This document shows positions 11,481 to 20,923 of a stretch of 64,000 bases of DNA, in pieces. The stretch covers positions 5,832,924 to 5,896,923 of the forward strand of contig CM041198.1 of NCBI GenBank assembly GCA_023078555.1, written 5' to 3'. The notes below the pieces were generated by a model. That model saw only the letters and a program-made list of their open reading frames with translations. It ran no database searches and had not been told where the DNA came from. The position numbers and the translations under genes were made by a program. Source of the DNA: Ulva prolifera. Its lineage: Eukaryota; Chlorophyta; Ulvophyceae; Ulvales; Ulvaceae. How positions within the stretch are numbered: the stretch's first letter is position 1; each line of letters begins with the position of its first letter.

Positions 11481-11556
11481 TCTGAGGAATGATCTAGTGT
11501 TACAAGGACAAAGGCAGCAATGCAGGCAGCACAGTGTCTGAGGGGTGATCTAGTGT
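11481..11556 (-). mobile_element. 36-bp LINE (family 2) stub with 20-bp target duplications
   Basis: TCTGAGGAATGATCTAGTGT at 11481-11500 and TCTGAGGGGTGATCTAGTGT at 11537-11556 flank a 36-bp insert (11501-11536). The insert starts TACAAGGACAAAGGCAGCAA, the reverse complement of the family-2 LINE 3' end. The direct repeats differ at two of 20 positions. This is what an extremely 5'-truncated insertion by target-primed reverse transcription leaves behind. Confidence 0.8.
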
Positions 11557-11562
11557 GGCTTG

Positions 11563-11696
11563 CGTATGTATGTAGTTACAAAGGACAGAGGCCGGGCAGC
11601 GAGCCGTTGCCAGGAATACACACGCAAATCCACTCACGCAGTCATGGCACTAGGCCGGGCACGAGCACGTACCACAGCTCGGCTCGTATGTATGTA
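11563..11696 (-). mobile_element. 110-bp LINE (family 2) stub with 12-bp target duplications
   Basis: CGTATGTATGTA occurs at 11563-11574 and 11685-11696 around a 110-bp insert that begins GTTACAAAGGACAGAGGC, a diverged family-2 3' end on the minus strand. The duplicated word is itself a short tandem repeat, so the boundary is less certain than for the neighbour at 11481. Confidence 0.6.
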
Positions 11697-11699
11697 TGC

Positions 11700-13900
11700 A
11701 TGATGTGCGTTTGCAGAGAGGCTGTTCCTGTTTCTGACTTGCACACAGCCTAGGCCCTGCAGGGCTCCACATGTGCACAGGTGTGGTGCAACCAGGCTCT
11801 CATCACTCATACCCAAGTACTCTTCTGCAACATATGCCTCTCCGATTCGGTCCTAGCAACAGACGCACGTGGCGCACACGAGTGGACATGGCGGCGGACG
11901 CGTACGAGTTCGTGCACGGCCTCATGAATAGAGCCACAAACGCTTGCCCATGCGTGAGTCACGCCGCCGCAGCGGCCGCCTCCATTGCAAACGCCGCAGG
12001 GCCTCGACTGATACAATTTCACATCTGCAACCGTCATCCTCGAGCTCCACGACGTGCCGGTGTTAAGCAAGCAGACTGCCATGCTAGAGCACGGCGCTGG
12101 TCAACCCGCAGGCATGTACAGCGCAGCTCTGACTGTTAGAATTGCACTGCTCAAACGTGCGCGCGATCTTTTGTGTCGCGGACAGCAACAGGCGTCAGCG
12201 CTGTAGCGCGCTGACGATACAGCTTGTTGAAAGCGTCGTACTGTCATTGCCGACTCGTAAAGCACGAACGTCGAGGCAGTGACGTTCCAGTGATGCTTCC
12301 GATAGGGAGCTCCCGTACGTCGTGGCCGCGTGGGTCAGCCTCGAGGCTGACCCACGCGGCCACGACGTCCGCACCGCCATGAAGTAATTATAATCTAGGG
12401 GGGCCGTAGAGGGCATAAAAAACGGCTGCAGCGGCAACATGTGCGCATGCATGAGCATGTTGGTCGGTCAGTATGTTACAGAAGAGTGCGCTGCACGTCA
12501 ACGGGGCTGAACAGGCACAGCGCAGCGGATCGCCTACCGAAGCCAGTGTGGTGAAGCCTTTTCAGGTTTACACTCGGCTGCGGTGTTCATACCTGTTCAT
12601 GATCGCTTTGTGCACACACGTAGCCGCAGTGCGCCACGGCAGCGCCGCTACGTATACGACAGGCTGGGGGGGCCCGGCATGCATGCTGTATTTACACGTC
12701 AGGCCAGGTTACACTAGCGTAATCGGATCGGCAGCCCACAGCAAAAAAACATACCTTGCGAACCAGCGTCGACAGGGGCCCAACACGACGGCGGGGTGCG
12801 AACGTTAACCTGGGGAGGAAAACGGGCGCAAGCGTCCCATGATGCGCCCCATGACAACGTCGGCGCGTCCATGGCCAGGTCCGACGCCGTGTCGCCAGCA
12901 AGCTGTTGATGCCGTTACAGAGCAGCTTCAAAAGCAGGGTCGAATCCGACCAAAATTAGAGTATTAGCGTCCGGTCCAACGCCCAAAATCTAATCCGACG
13001 CTGGCTGCTTCGTAGCTTGCAATTGCGGTGGCCTTGTGGTACGTGCTGCGACCATATAACGGCCATTGCATCCCCGCGCACGCTACATTCTCGCCTGTGG
13101 CTGCTTGGGCCCACTGAACAGTTTCTTGTTCCCCGTTTGGAGCACCTCCAACAGGTCTCGCATATACCTCGCTGCCAGCTTGCTCTGGCATTCTGGCCTC
13201 TGGATCCGTCTGGTGTGCTTCCTGCCAGCCGATCTTTGCACCATGATGCACATAAAAAGTGCGAGTTATGAATTTTGGAGCTGTACGTTCATCGGTGGTG
13301 CGGGCGCATCACTGGTGTGCTTGCAGAGGCTCGCTGCTTCCGCCCGCATGCACAGCGCCAGTTGGAGTGTCCCCACAACGTTGCCCAGGCAGCTTGCGAG
13401 CATGCACGCACGCACACAAGCGCGCAATCTGTTTTAGGTCTATGTGCTGTGGGGCTGAGCGGATTCGTGAGCACAGCTGCTGCGCGTGTACATGTGCGCT
13501 GCATGTCGGTATCGGTCAGCTGCGCGGAAGTCGCCGTACGGGCACGCCCACTGGTGGCACCAGCGCACCGCGGCGGGAGCGATGGCTGCACATGCCCGTG
13601 TGCAGCATCACAGCAGATGTCAGAGTGATCAGGTTACGGGTGTGGCCGGGTCCAAAAGAGGCATAGCACTCCAATCCCTCCCGCAATAGCTTGCTCCCAT
13701 GGGTGCACCCGTGCTCAATGCGAGGCACCGCTGATCGATCAGCGGCACGGTGGGTGAAAGCGAGGGGGAGGGGTACAGGCGCGGTAGATACTGTCCGCTT
13801 TGGCCCGTAGATACCTTGGCCCGTAGACACCTTTGCGCCGTATACGTATCTATAGATACCGTCCGCTTCGGCCCGGGCTTTGTGCACATGGCTATGCATG
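11700..13900. other. No gene recognised; contains a palindrome
   Basis: Apart from the palindrome at 12317-12368 I see no supported gene. Open stretches on both strands lack recognisable motifs. Confidence 0.4.
12317..12368. repeat. Perfect 52-bp palindrome
   Basis: ACGTCGTGGCCGCGTGGGTC leads into a TCGA centre and the exact reverse complement follows, ending CCGCGTGG-type pairs through CCACGACGT. All 26 pairs match and there is no spacer. Confidence 0.95.
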
Positions 13901-13912
13901 GCGCCTTGGTGT

Positions 13913-13965
13913 CACTCTGCGTTCCGTCTTCTTCCGTTCACTCTCTTGTACACCACTCTGCGTTC
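13913..13965 (+). mobile_element. 29-bp LINE (family 1) stub with 12-bp target duplications
   Basis: CACTCTGCGTTC occurs at 13913-13924 and 13954-13965 around a 29-bp insert containing TTCCGTTCACTCTCTTGTA, a slightly diverged family-1 LINE 3' terminus. Confidence 0.72.
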
Positions 13966-14147
13966 GACGATAGTTTGTTGGCTGTGGTGTGTAACTGGCC
14001 TGGTTGTGCTTTGATGCTGTGATTCGTTGCTGCGCGCGAGTCCTGCGGTGGCACCTGCGCATGCCTCTTCGAATTCGGTATGTATCCTCGTCACACACAA
14101 CATGCACAGACTGCAATCTCTCATGAAGCAGTGCTTTAACATCTTGG

Positions 14148-14225
14148 TATTACCTTTCACATCGCGATCGATTTGTCTTCCCCCGTTCACTCTTTTGTAA
14201 ATATAACCTCTCACATCGCGATCGA
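14148..14225 (+). mobile_element. 30-bp LINE (family 1) stub with 24-bp target duplications
   Basis: The 24-bp segments 14148-14171 and 14202-14225 are identical except at two positions. Both end TCACATCGCGATCGA. Between them 30 bases include CCCCGTTCACTCTTTTGTAA, the family-1 3' end. Confidence 0.82.
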
Positions 14226-14368
14226 GACGGCCGTGGCCGTTGTGATTGCAGCCGGACTGCGTCACCGGCAACGCGGGCTCCAGGTGTGTCGCGACAATCA
14301 CTGCGCCGTGGTGCTGTGCGTGTGCCTGTTGATTCGCAAGGGATACCTTTGCTGTGTCTGTCGATGCT

Positions 14369-14470
14369 GCAACAGAAGAATGAACGGTAATAGACAAACA
14401 GCACCTTACAAAAGAGTGAAAGGGAGGAAACAAACACTGCAAACGAATGTCATCCGAACCCGCTGTAATG
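14369..14470 (-). mobile_element. Two further family-1 LINE 3' ends (diverged)
   Basis: A diverged copy (ACAGAAGAATGAACGG) near 14369-14400 is followed at about 14410 by ACAAAAGAGTGAAAGG and then AACAAACACTGCAAACGAAT. Both are minus-strand family-1 3' ends. Target duplications were not clear. Confidence 0.6.
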
Positions 14471-14524
14471 TGCGCGGCCGTATGTCAACGCTGATTACGA
14501 AAAGGTTCGGTCGCTGTGTATGTC

Positions 14525-14648
14525 TGCCCTAGTAAACATTACAAAAGAGTGAACGGGAGAAAACAAACACTGAAACCGAATCTCATCCGCATCAACATCA
14601 ACATGCACTCACACACACACACCCGAACACAACAACCGCCCTAGTGAC
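14525..14648 (-). mobile_element. About 100-bp family-1 LINE 3' end
   Basis: The stretch ACAAAAGAGTGAACGGGAGA through CCGAATCTCATCCG is identical to the start of the long copy at 14811, so one of them is recent. A short direct repeat (GCCCTAGT) on both sides may be its target duplication. Confidence 0.68.
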
Positions 14649-14798
14649 TCTTCTGCATCAGATGTGCGTCTTTGTGTGTCCGTGAAGGCTACGTCGACAT
14701 CGACTCTTGTTCGCTGATGTGGGCCTGCAGCTGGACCCGGATGGATCATCCGATACTTGCCGGACCGAGGCGAGTGCGCTGCAGTCGTGTGGCCGTGA

Positions 14799-16052
14799 GT
14801 CCGTGGCTGTGCTCATTACAAAAGAGTGAACGGGAGAAAACAAACACTGAAACCGAATCTCATCCGAATCAAATGCAACATACACCCACACACACACGAA
14901 CACTACAACCGCACTCACAACTCAGTCCGGCAGGATCGCGTCCTCCAGGCCCGCATCATATCGCAACCCTTGCTCCCGAGAGATGACAAGCCCAGACTTC
15001 CGATACATATCCGCATTGCCGCGCTGCAATGACACCGACAACACCCGCAGCGCCCACTGGACAAACGCGCCTTTGGAGATGCGCCCACTGGCAGCGGCCA
15101 CATCCCCCAACTGACCGACGAACCTCACGGCAGCCTTGCCCATGAAGCCACACGATTCGACCGCAAACGGAACAAACCGGAACGCGGCATGGTCAGGCAC
15201 GTCCCGCCGGAAGCGGTCCCGCTTCCTGTCCTCCGCCCGCTCCGCCGTCGCACCCGTCTCCCGCGCCGCAGCGGCCACGTATGAGGCCGCCGGCGCATGC
15301 GTGACCACGACGTCCACGGCCGCCATCTCCAGGCGCGGCATGACCACGACGACGTCCCCGCGGCGATTCAGCTCAACACCCGCGCCCCTCGCGAGGGCAC
15401 GGTAGAGCGGCTCCAGGGCAGACTGCAGTCCGGCGTAAGAGGCGACCAGGCGCAAGGCACGAGCCAGGTTATCATGGCGCATCTGGGTCTCCTTTGCCAC
15501 CTTCTTGCAGACCATGGCGTGGTCTGGTTCGGCGGCAACACCTGCACTGCATTTGCACGGAGGGGGGGGGACGTCCGTCGGGACGCGGAATCGCAGGCGG
15601 TGCCACACCGCCAGGACAAACATGTCGTCGCCCATGGTGAGAACGCCGCCCGGCAGAGCGGAGAGGAAGGCGCCTGCAGGCCCCCCCGAAGCGCTCCTGA
15701 GCCACGCCGCTTCCCGCCTGCCGGCCGGCGTGTCGAGGTCGATGCCCTGTAGCACGAGTGAGGCCGCATGGTCCGCGACCGCGCGCCCCACCTCGCGCTG
15801 GGCCGCTAGCAGCTTGCCCGAGACGAACGCGTCCGGCAGGTCGCGGGCATCCGCCTCCCACCCCAGCAGCTCATGCAGCTCGTCGAACAAGCCTTGCCAG
15901 CGCTGCAACAGACTGCCCCGGCTGTGGCCGCGGAGGGGGCGGAGCAGGTCCGGGCAGCCGGCGAGGTTGCGCTCAGCCGTGCCGGCCCCCGACAGGAAAG
16001 CCGCGTCACCGACGCTGTCCACCATCTGTCCACGGAGCAGGTCCGTGGCTGT
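14799..16052 (-). mobile_element. 5'-truncated LINE (family 1) with restriction-like endonuclease domain, 1.23 kb
   Basis: The element (14811-16040) lies between direct repeats GTCCGTGGCTGT at 14799-14810 and 16041-16052. It holds an uninterrupted reading frame from the 5' break to a stop at 14922 (367 residues from the first Met at 16025). Only the C-terminal part of the polyprotein remains; the reverse transcriptase is lost. Motifs in order are CKC-x9-H-x3-C, RHDNLARAL, then GD-x13-D ending AAVDVVVTH, and FVPFAVESCGFMGKAAV. The Cys-Cys-His-Cys knuckle, RHD and (P/G)D-x(12-14)-D are the hallmarks of the R2-type restriction-like endonuclease of site-selective non-LTR retrotransposons. The 3' end is CTCCCGTTCACTCTTTTGTAA, containing TGTAA. 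The open frame and intact duplications suggest a young insertion. Confidence 0.88.
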
Positions 16053-16871
16053 TGATTTGGAAGATGTTATTTTGTTGTGTGTGTCTACCCCCTTAGGCGG
16101 TTAGTAGCTGTGCACTTGATGTCGCCTTGTGAGCATCATGCAAACACGACTAATGCTTTGAGGACTTCACCTCGGAAAAGCGCCGATGCGCTTTCACGAT
16201 TGTGTCCACTTGAATCCAGGTTGTGCACACCCGCTGTGTGCGTGCATGCATGGCGCTCTGTTGAGGTTGAAGGGCCCGATTGCATCCTCGCATACATCGC
16301 ATTCTGCGCCCAACGTTGCAACGCGTTGCGTTTGCTCCATGGCTCCACGGAGCGCCAGCTGCCTGTGTCCTCAGGACAGAAAGTCGGTGAGGAAAGTGCC
16401 ATCGCAGCCATTGCACGGCAACATATCGTGCGCTGAATTTTTTTCATGCCAAATATACATCACGCAATACCCATGTAGCTGGTTGATGCGGTGTACATAT
16501 CGAGTTGTAGTTGCCTGGCAGTGCCAGCGGGCCCGTTACCTGCCTGCACTTATATATATCAGCAATGAAACCCATCTGAATCCACTGTCAACACAAAACA
16601 ATTTGGGGGAAATATGTACTTTCAGGGTGTGAAAACCTGACACACTTTGGCACCATCTCGAAGTTCAGCTGATTTCGCATGGACCGTTTAAATGTGCATT
16701 GCCAACTTGCACTGCCAACAGCATTACTGTCCCCCACCAGATAGGGTCTTGCCCAGCCAGCTGTGCACATACTATTGTGCATTCTTGCAGGCCTGGGTCT
16801 GCCTCTGACCTGAAAGATATATATATGTGAAGGCACCAGCCGACTGCGGAGTGCGTGAGTGCAGGCTGAGC
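16053..16871. other. 5' flank of the proline-rich protein gene
   Basis: No gene is seen. A TATATATATATG run just before the gene (about 16820) may be a promoter element, but nothing confirms it. Confidence 0.35.
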
Positions 16872-18449
16872 ATGAGGACTGGTGCCTTCGTTGCAGCCCT
16901 TGCGGCGGGCCTGGCGCTGTCGCCGCACCCTGCCAGCGCATGGCCATTCAAGCGCAATGTTCTCTCTGGCACGGACAGTTCTGTCGGTGGCCGTAGGTCC
17001 CTTCAGGAAGCTGCTGCGGGGCTCGACGACGGGCCTTTTACATTCTCCACTGATGGTTCGGGGATAACAACTGTCAATGGCGGTCTGGCCAGTAATATGG
17101 ATGGACCGCCTCCGCCTCCGCCAGAGGATGCTCCGCCTCCGCCACCAGCAGAGGATACACCACCACCCCCTCCAGCAGAGGATGCTCCGCCACCGCCTCC
17201 GGCAGAGGATACTCCGCCTCCCCCTCCGGCAGAGGATGCTCCGCCTCCGCCACCAGCAGAGGATACACCGCCACCCCCTCCGGCAGAGGATGCTCCGCCA
17301 CCGCCTCCGGCAGAGGATACTCCGCCTCCGCCACCAGCAGAGGGTACACCACCACCCCCTCCGGCAGAGGATGCTCCACCTCCGCCACCAGCAGAGGATA
17401 CTCCACCACCGCCACCAGCGGAGGATACTCCGCCTCCCCCTCCGGCAGAGGATGCTCCGCCTCCCCCTCCGGCAGAGGATGCTCCGCCTCCGCCACCAGC
17501 AGAGGATACTCCACCACCGCCACCAGCGGAGGATACTCCGCCTCCCCCTCCGGCAGAGGATGCTCCGCCTCCGCCACCAGCAGAGGATACACCGCCACCC
17601 CCTCCGGCAGAGGATGCTCCGCCTCCGCCACCAGCAGAGGATACACCGCCACCCCCTCCGGTAGAGGATGCTCCGCCACCGCCTCCGGCAGAGGATGCTC
17701 CGCCTCCGCCACCAGCAGAGGATACACCGCCACCCCCTCCGGTAGAGGATGCTCCGCCACCGCCTCCGGCAGAGGATGCTCCGCCTCCGCCACCAGCAGA
17801 GGATACACCACCACCCCCTCCGGATGACATGCCGCCACCCCCTCCACCAGAGGATACACCACCACCCCCTCCGGATGACATGCCGCCACCCCCTCCACCA
17901 GAGGATACACCACCACCCCCTCCAGGTGACATGCCGCCACCCCCTCCACCAGAGGATACACCACCACCCCCTCCGGATGACATGCCGCCACCCCCTCCAG
18001 ATGACATGCCGCCACCCCCTCCACCAGAGGATACACCACCACCCCCTCCGGATGACATGCCGCCACCCCCTCCACCAGAGGATACACCACCACCCCCTCC
18101 AGATGACATGCCGCCACCCCCGCCACCACCATCAGTTCCACCTCTACCACCTGCTGACATTACGCCGGAGCCAGACAATGACACGCCGGACAATGAGGCC
18201 CCGCCGCTCGTGCGAGCAGTCTTCGCTGCAAATGCTGGGCGTAATGACACAACCCAGTTCGAATTCGCCGACTGTGGTGCAGTGGGCGCTGCTTGCTGTA
18301 TCACAGCCTTCCCATTCATAGATGCACCCCTGGGATCCTGTTTCAACAATGGAACATGCGCCACTGAAACCACCTTCCCACGCTGTGAGGCCGGCAATGG
18401 CACCTGTGCCGGCGTTGCCATTGGAGAGACTTGTGCCTTTGAATTCTAG
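16872..18449 (+). CDS. Secreted proline-rich (hydroxyproline-rich-like) repeat protein
   Basis: Single open frame of 525 residues from the ATG at 16872; the frame is open further up but has no upstream ATG. Residues 1-23 form a signal peptide (MRTGAFVAALAAGLALS, cut after ASA). After about 55 unremarkable residues come roughly 38 units of nine residues, PPPPPAED(T/A), changing at the C-terminal end to PPPPPDDM and PPPPPPEDT. The last 80 residues are Cys-rich (about ten Cys) with several N-x-T sequons (NDTT, NGTC). Alternating Pro blocks and acidic spacers are typical of green-algal wall or matrix glycoproteins, where Pro is hydroxylated and glycosylated. It is not a recognisable pherophorin. 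TGTAA signals occur at 18593 and 18611. Confidence 0.86.
   Translation: MRTGAFVAALAAGLALSPHPASAWPFKRNVLSGTDSSVGGRRSLQEAAAGLDDGPFTFSTDGSGITTVNGGLASNMDGPPPPPPEDAPPPPPAEDTPPPPPAEDAPPPPPAEDTPPPPPAEDAPPPPPAEDTPPPPPAEDAPPPPPAEDTPPPPPAEGTPPPPPAEDAPPPPPAEDTPPPPPAEDTPPPPPAEDAPPPPPAEDAPPPPPAEDTPPPPPAEDTPPPPPAEDAPPPPPAEDTPPPPPAEDAPPPPPAEDTPPPPPVEDAPPPPPAEDAPPPPPAEDTPPPPPVEDAPPPPPAEDAPPPPPAEDTPPPPPDDMPPPPPPEDTPPPPPDDMPPPPPPEDTPPPPPGDMPPPPPPEDTPPPPPDDMPPPPPDDMPPPPPPEDTPPPPPDDMPPPPPPEDTPPPPPDDMPPPPPPPSVPPLPPADITPEPDNDTPDNEAPPLVRAVFAANAGRNDTTQFEFADCGAVGAACCITAFPFIDAPLGSCFNNGTCATETTFPRCEAGNGTCAGVAIGETCAFEF
17095..18140 (+). repeat. 27-bp coding minisatellite
   Basis: Units such as CCACCAGCAGAGGATACTCC and CCTCCGGCAGAGGATGCTCC alternate in higher-order blocks of two or more units, showing unequal exchange. 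The array is in frame throughout. Confidence 0.9.
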
Positions 18450-18592
18450 GGAGATTTGTAAGCGCTGTGCTCTATCATCTTTTAGATATTTATATTGCAG
18501 ATGTCCTTGAAATATACAATCCCTGACATAGAGGGCAGGCGATTCTGCCTTGATTATGCAGACTAGTTTGTTCTCAACAGCTGAGAAGTTTT

Positions 18593-18615
18593 TGTAATTT
18601 GGTGTACAGATGTAA
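18593..18615 (+). terminator. Two TGTAA poly(A) signals
   Basis: TGTAA at 18593-18597 and 18611-18615, about 145-165 bases past the stop of the proline-rich protein gene. Confidence 0.5.
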
Positions 18616-18856
18616 GCAGAAATGGCTGTCTGTCTGCACCTTAAGATCATTTCCTGCAGATGAATGATCTGCCCCGGATATGTAACATCTGTTTACGTGC
18701 ACTCATGGTCATGATCAACGTGTCCATATATCAACGAATTCTTCATCTGATAATATACTGAATATAATGAACGTTGCATCAGTGTATGTGTGAAGGTGTA
18801 AATGGCAATGGACATTGTGACACAACCTGAAGATGCTGCACGGTTGAAGGCATTGG

Positions 18857-19727
18857 TGTGTAACAAGGACAAGGCAAGCAAGGCCGGTAGCACCGAGAGC
18901 AACGACCGGGGGAACTGCACACCCTTAACTAGCCACGTGCAGCACACACCAAAATACCCATGCATCGTCAGCATCCGGGCTGGTCGCAGCCACACAGCCA
19001 CACACCAAAACAAGGCCACATGCCCACCCCCACTCGCACCCAGCCCACCAGCCAGGCGCAACAGCCCCGAAAGCACACGCAGCCGAGGCTCCAAAGCCTA
19101 AACGCTAGACCCCGCCAACAATTCCCGGGGTGGGGGAGGCCCCTGCCTCAACCAACAGCACCCACCCCCCCTGCCCCGGGGCCCCATACACCTCCCCACC
19201 CACCCGCAACCCCAGGCCCTCATCTCCCTTATTCCAGCCCAGCCTGCCCGAACGCCCCGGCCGCACCCTGACGTCGGGCCACACACAAACACGGCAAAGA
19301 CAGTGTCAAGACGCGGCACGCCAGGGCCGCCACTACCACAAAGCGGACGAGGCCGCGAGCGCATGCAGTGACGACCGCCCAACACGAAGCCCGGGTGGGC
19401 GCGCAGCTCCCGCAGCGCCGCTCAGGCCGGGTGGCCTGTGAGCGGCGTAAGGTCATCGGACGGGCCCGCCAGCCCCGTCAAACTTGCCTGGCCCGCATGA
19501 CTTCAGCGGGGCAGCGGCGTGCACCTGCCGAGCCACCGTGTGACACAGCGTCGTGGAGAGGTCACGCATCGCATTCTCCAAGAACAACCGCCGGGAGGCT
19601 GCGCCCGACCCTGCAGCAATGTCAGCAAGCCGGTTGAGGAAGGCGAACGCGGCCGGGCCAATCCTCCCGTGCGTCTCATGAGAGAGCGGCACCAATGTGA
19701 ATGCGCCAGAGCCCGCCCGGCTATATT
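18857..19727 (-). mobile_element. 5'-truncated LINE, family 2
   Basis: Minus-strand remnant whose 3' end (at 18857) is the reverse complement of TAACAAGGACAAGGCAAGCA, shared with stubs at 11501, 11575, 47103, about 32650 and about 56041. Its 5' part encodes a C-terminal block, FTLVPLSHETHGRIGPAAF, then LNRLADIAAGSGAASRRLF (to a stop at 19453). This is homologous to FVPFAVESCGFMGKAAV in the 14.8-kb element, so both families end in the same protein region. The endonuclease motifs have been lost by truncation. A long GC-rich 3' untranslated part (19452-18857) follows. No target duplication was found. Confidence 0.78.
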
Positions 19728-20923
19728 TTTCTCACTTGCGCTGATCGGTCTTTGCCACGGCGGCACCGTCACAGGTTGCCGCGTTGCGGACGTTGGAGCC
19801 GGCCAGCGGGTGAGATACGCACACGTCGCCGATCACTGGCGAGCCGGGGGTGCCTCCTGAACCCAGAGCCTCTCCAACCGCGCGTCCATCGCATGGCTCG
19901 CAGATCGTGAATGCTCGCACATCACATCCCCATGCACTTCATGACCTTGCCCCTGGCCCTGGAAGCGACTGGCAGGATTCCTCGGTCCATCGTCTGCAGC
20001 ACCTTGGCTTGCTGGATTGCATCGTTGATTCCCCCCTACATGCAGTACCGTGATCGCGCATACATACGTACAACTACTACTATAGTATGTATATACGCAG
20101 CTCACATTAGCTGTGATCACAGCTGTGCTGTAGCCCAGGCACCGCAGCATGCATCGACCGCCTGGGCAGCCTGGTTTGTACAACTGCCATGCGCGCAGAC
20201 AAGTCCGCCAGCCTTGCATGCAGTATATACGATATATGCGGCTCGCCTGGGCTGAAAGTAAACTTTTTATGATAGATTTCATGACGATATTTTGAATCCC
20301 AAAATTTGTATATCTCACAGAAGCCCGCACTCAACAGAAAAACCAAACTCCGTCCCCACCGACAGTCGATCATGATGCACCCACATACCATGGCCCAAGG
20401 GCGTAAGGCATCAGAGGTCAATCGCTGACGATCCTGCTGGCTGTGTGCACAACCCGGCGGCTGTGTGCTGCGGAGCACCTGCCACCGGTCGGCCTGCCAT
20501 CCAAGTAACCCTCTGCAGTAGTCCCGCTGCTCCAACGTCAAAATCCAATGCCTTTCGCACTTTCGCTGGAGCCCCGAGCCAATCATTCGCGCTGTGAGTG
20601 TGTGGCACACAAAGGCTTCTGTGCGGCTCACCTGGGGACCAGCGCCAACTGAGCACACCAGACCGTTCCAAGCTGTGTTCTCAGCATGATGCAGTTCCAG
20701 TCCACGTCATCCAGGACTCCAGCCACGGCCTGTGTCGAGTCACTGTGGACCTTCCCAAGTGCCCAATCAACTGAGACCATCAGCATCCATGGACGCGAAT
20801 GCACGCTTTGTCCTTGTGACACACACGCATGCACGCATGCTGGCACCCGCCACCACGTGGCCTCCCGGTCCATAGGAGAGAGCCCTCCACTACAGCCATG
20901 GCGGCCCGTGCCGCCTCACACCA
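19728..20923. other. No gene recognised
   Basis: A diverged family-2 LINE 3' end (CTTTGTCCTTGTGACACA) is at about 20808-20825. Otherwise nothing is supported. Confidence 0.4.

Noticed and set aside
15505-16104. Plus-strand open frame over the LINE remnant
   Set aside because: Antisense to the endonuclease-bearing frame; no motif of its own.
17003-18421. Antisense open frame of 472 codons (Gly/Ser-rich) opposite the proline-rich protein
   Set aside because: It is the mirror of the in-frame 27-bp minisatellite; the sense strand has a signal peptide and a Cys-rich end, the antisense has neither.
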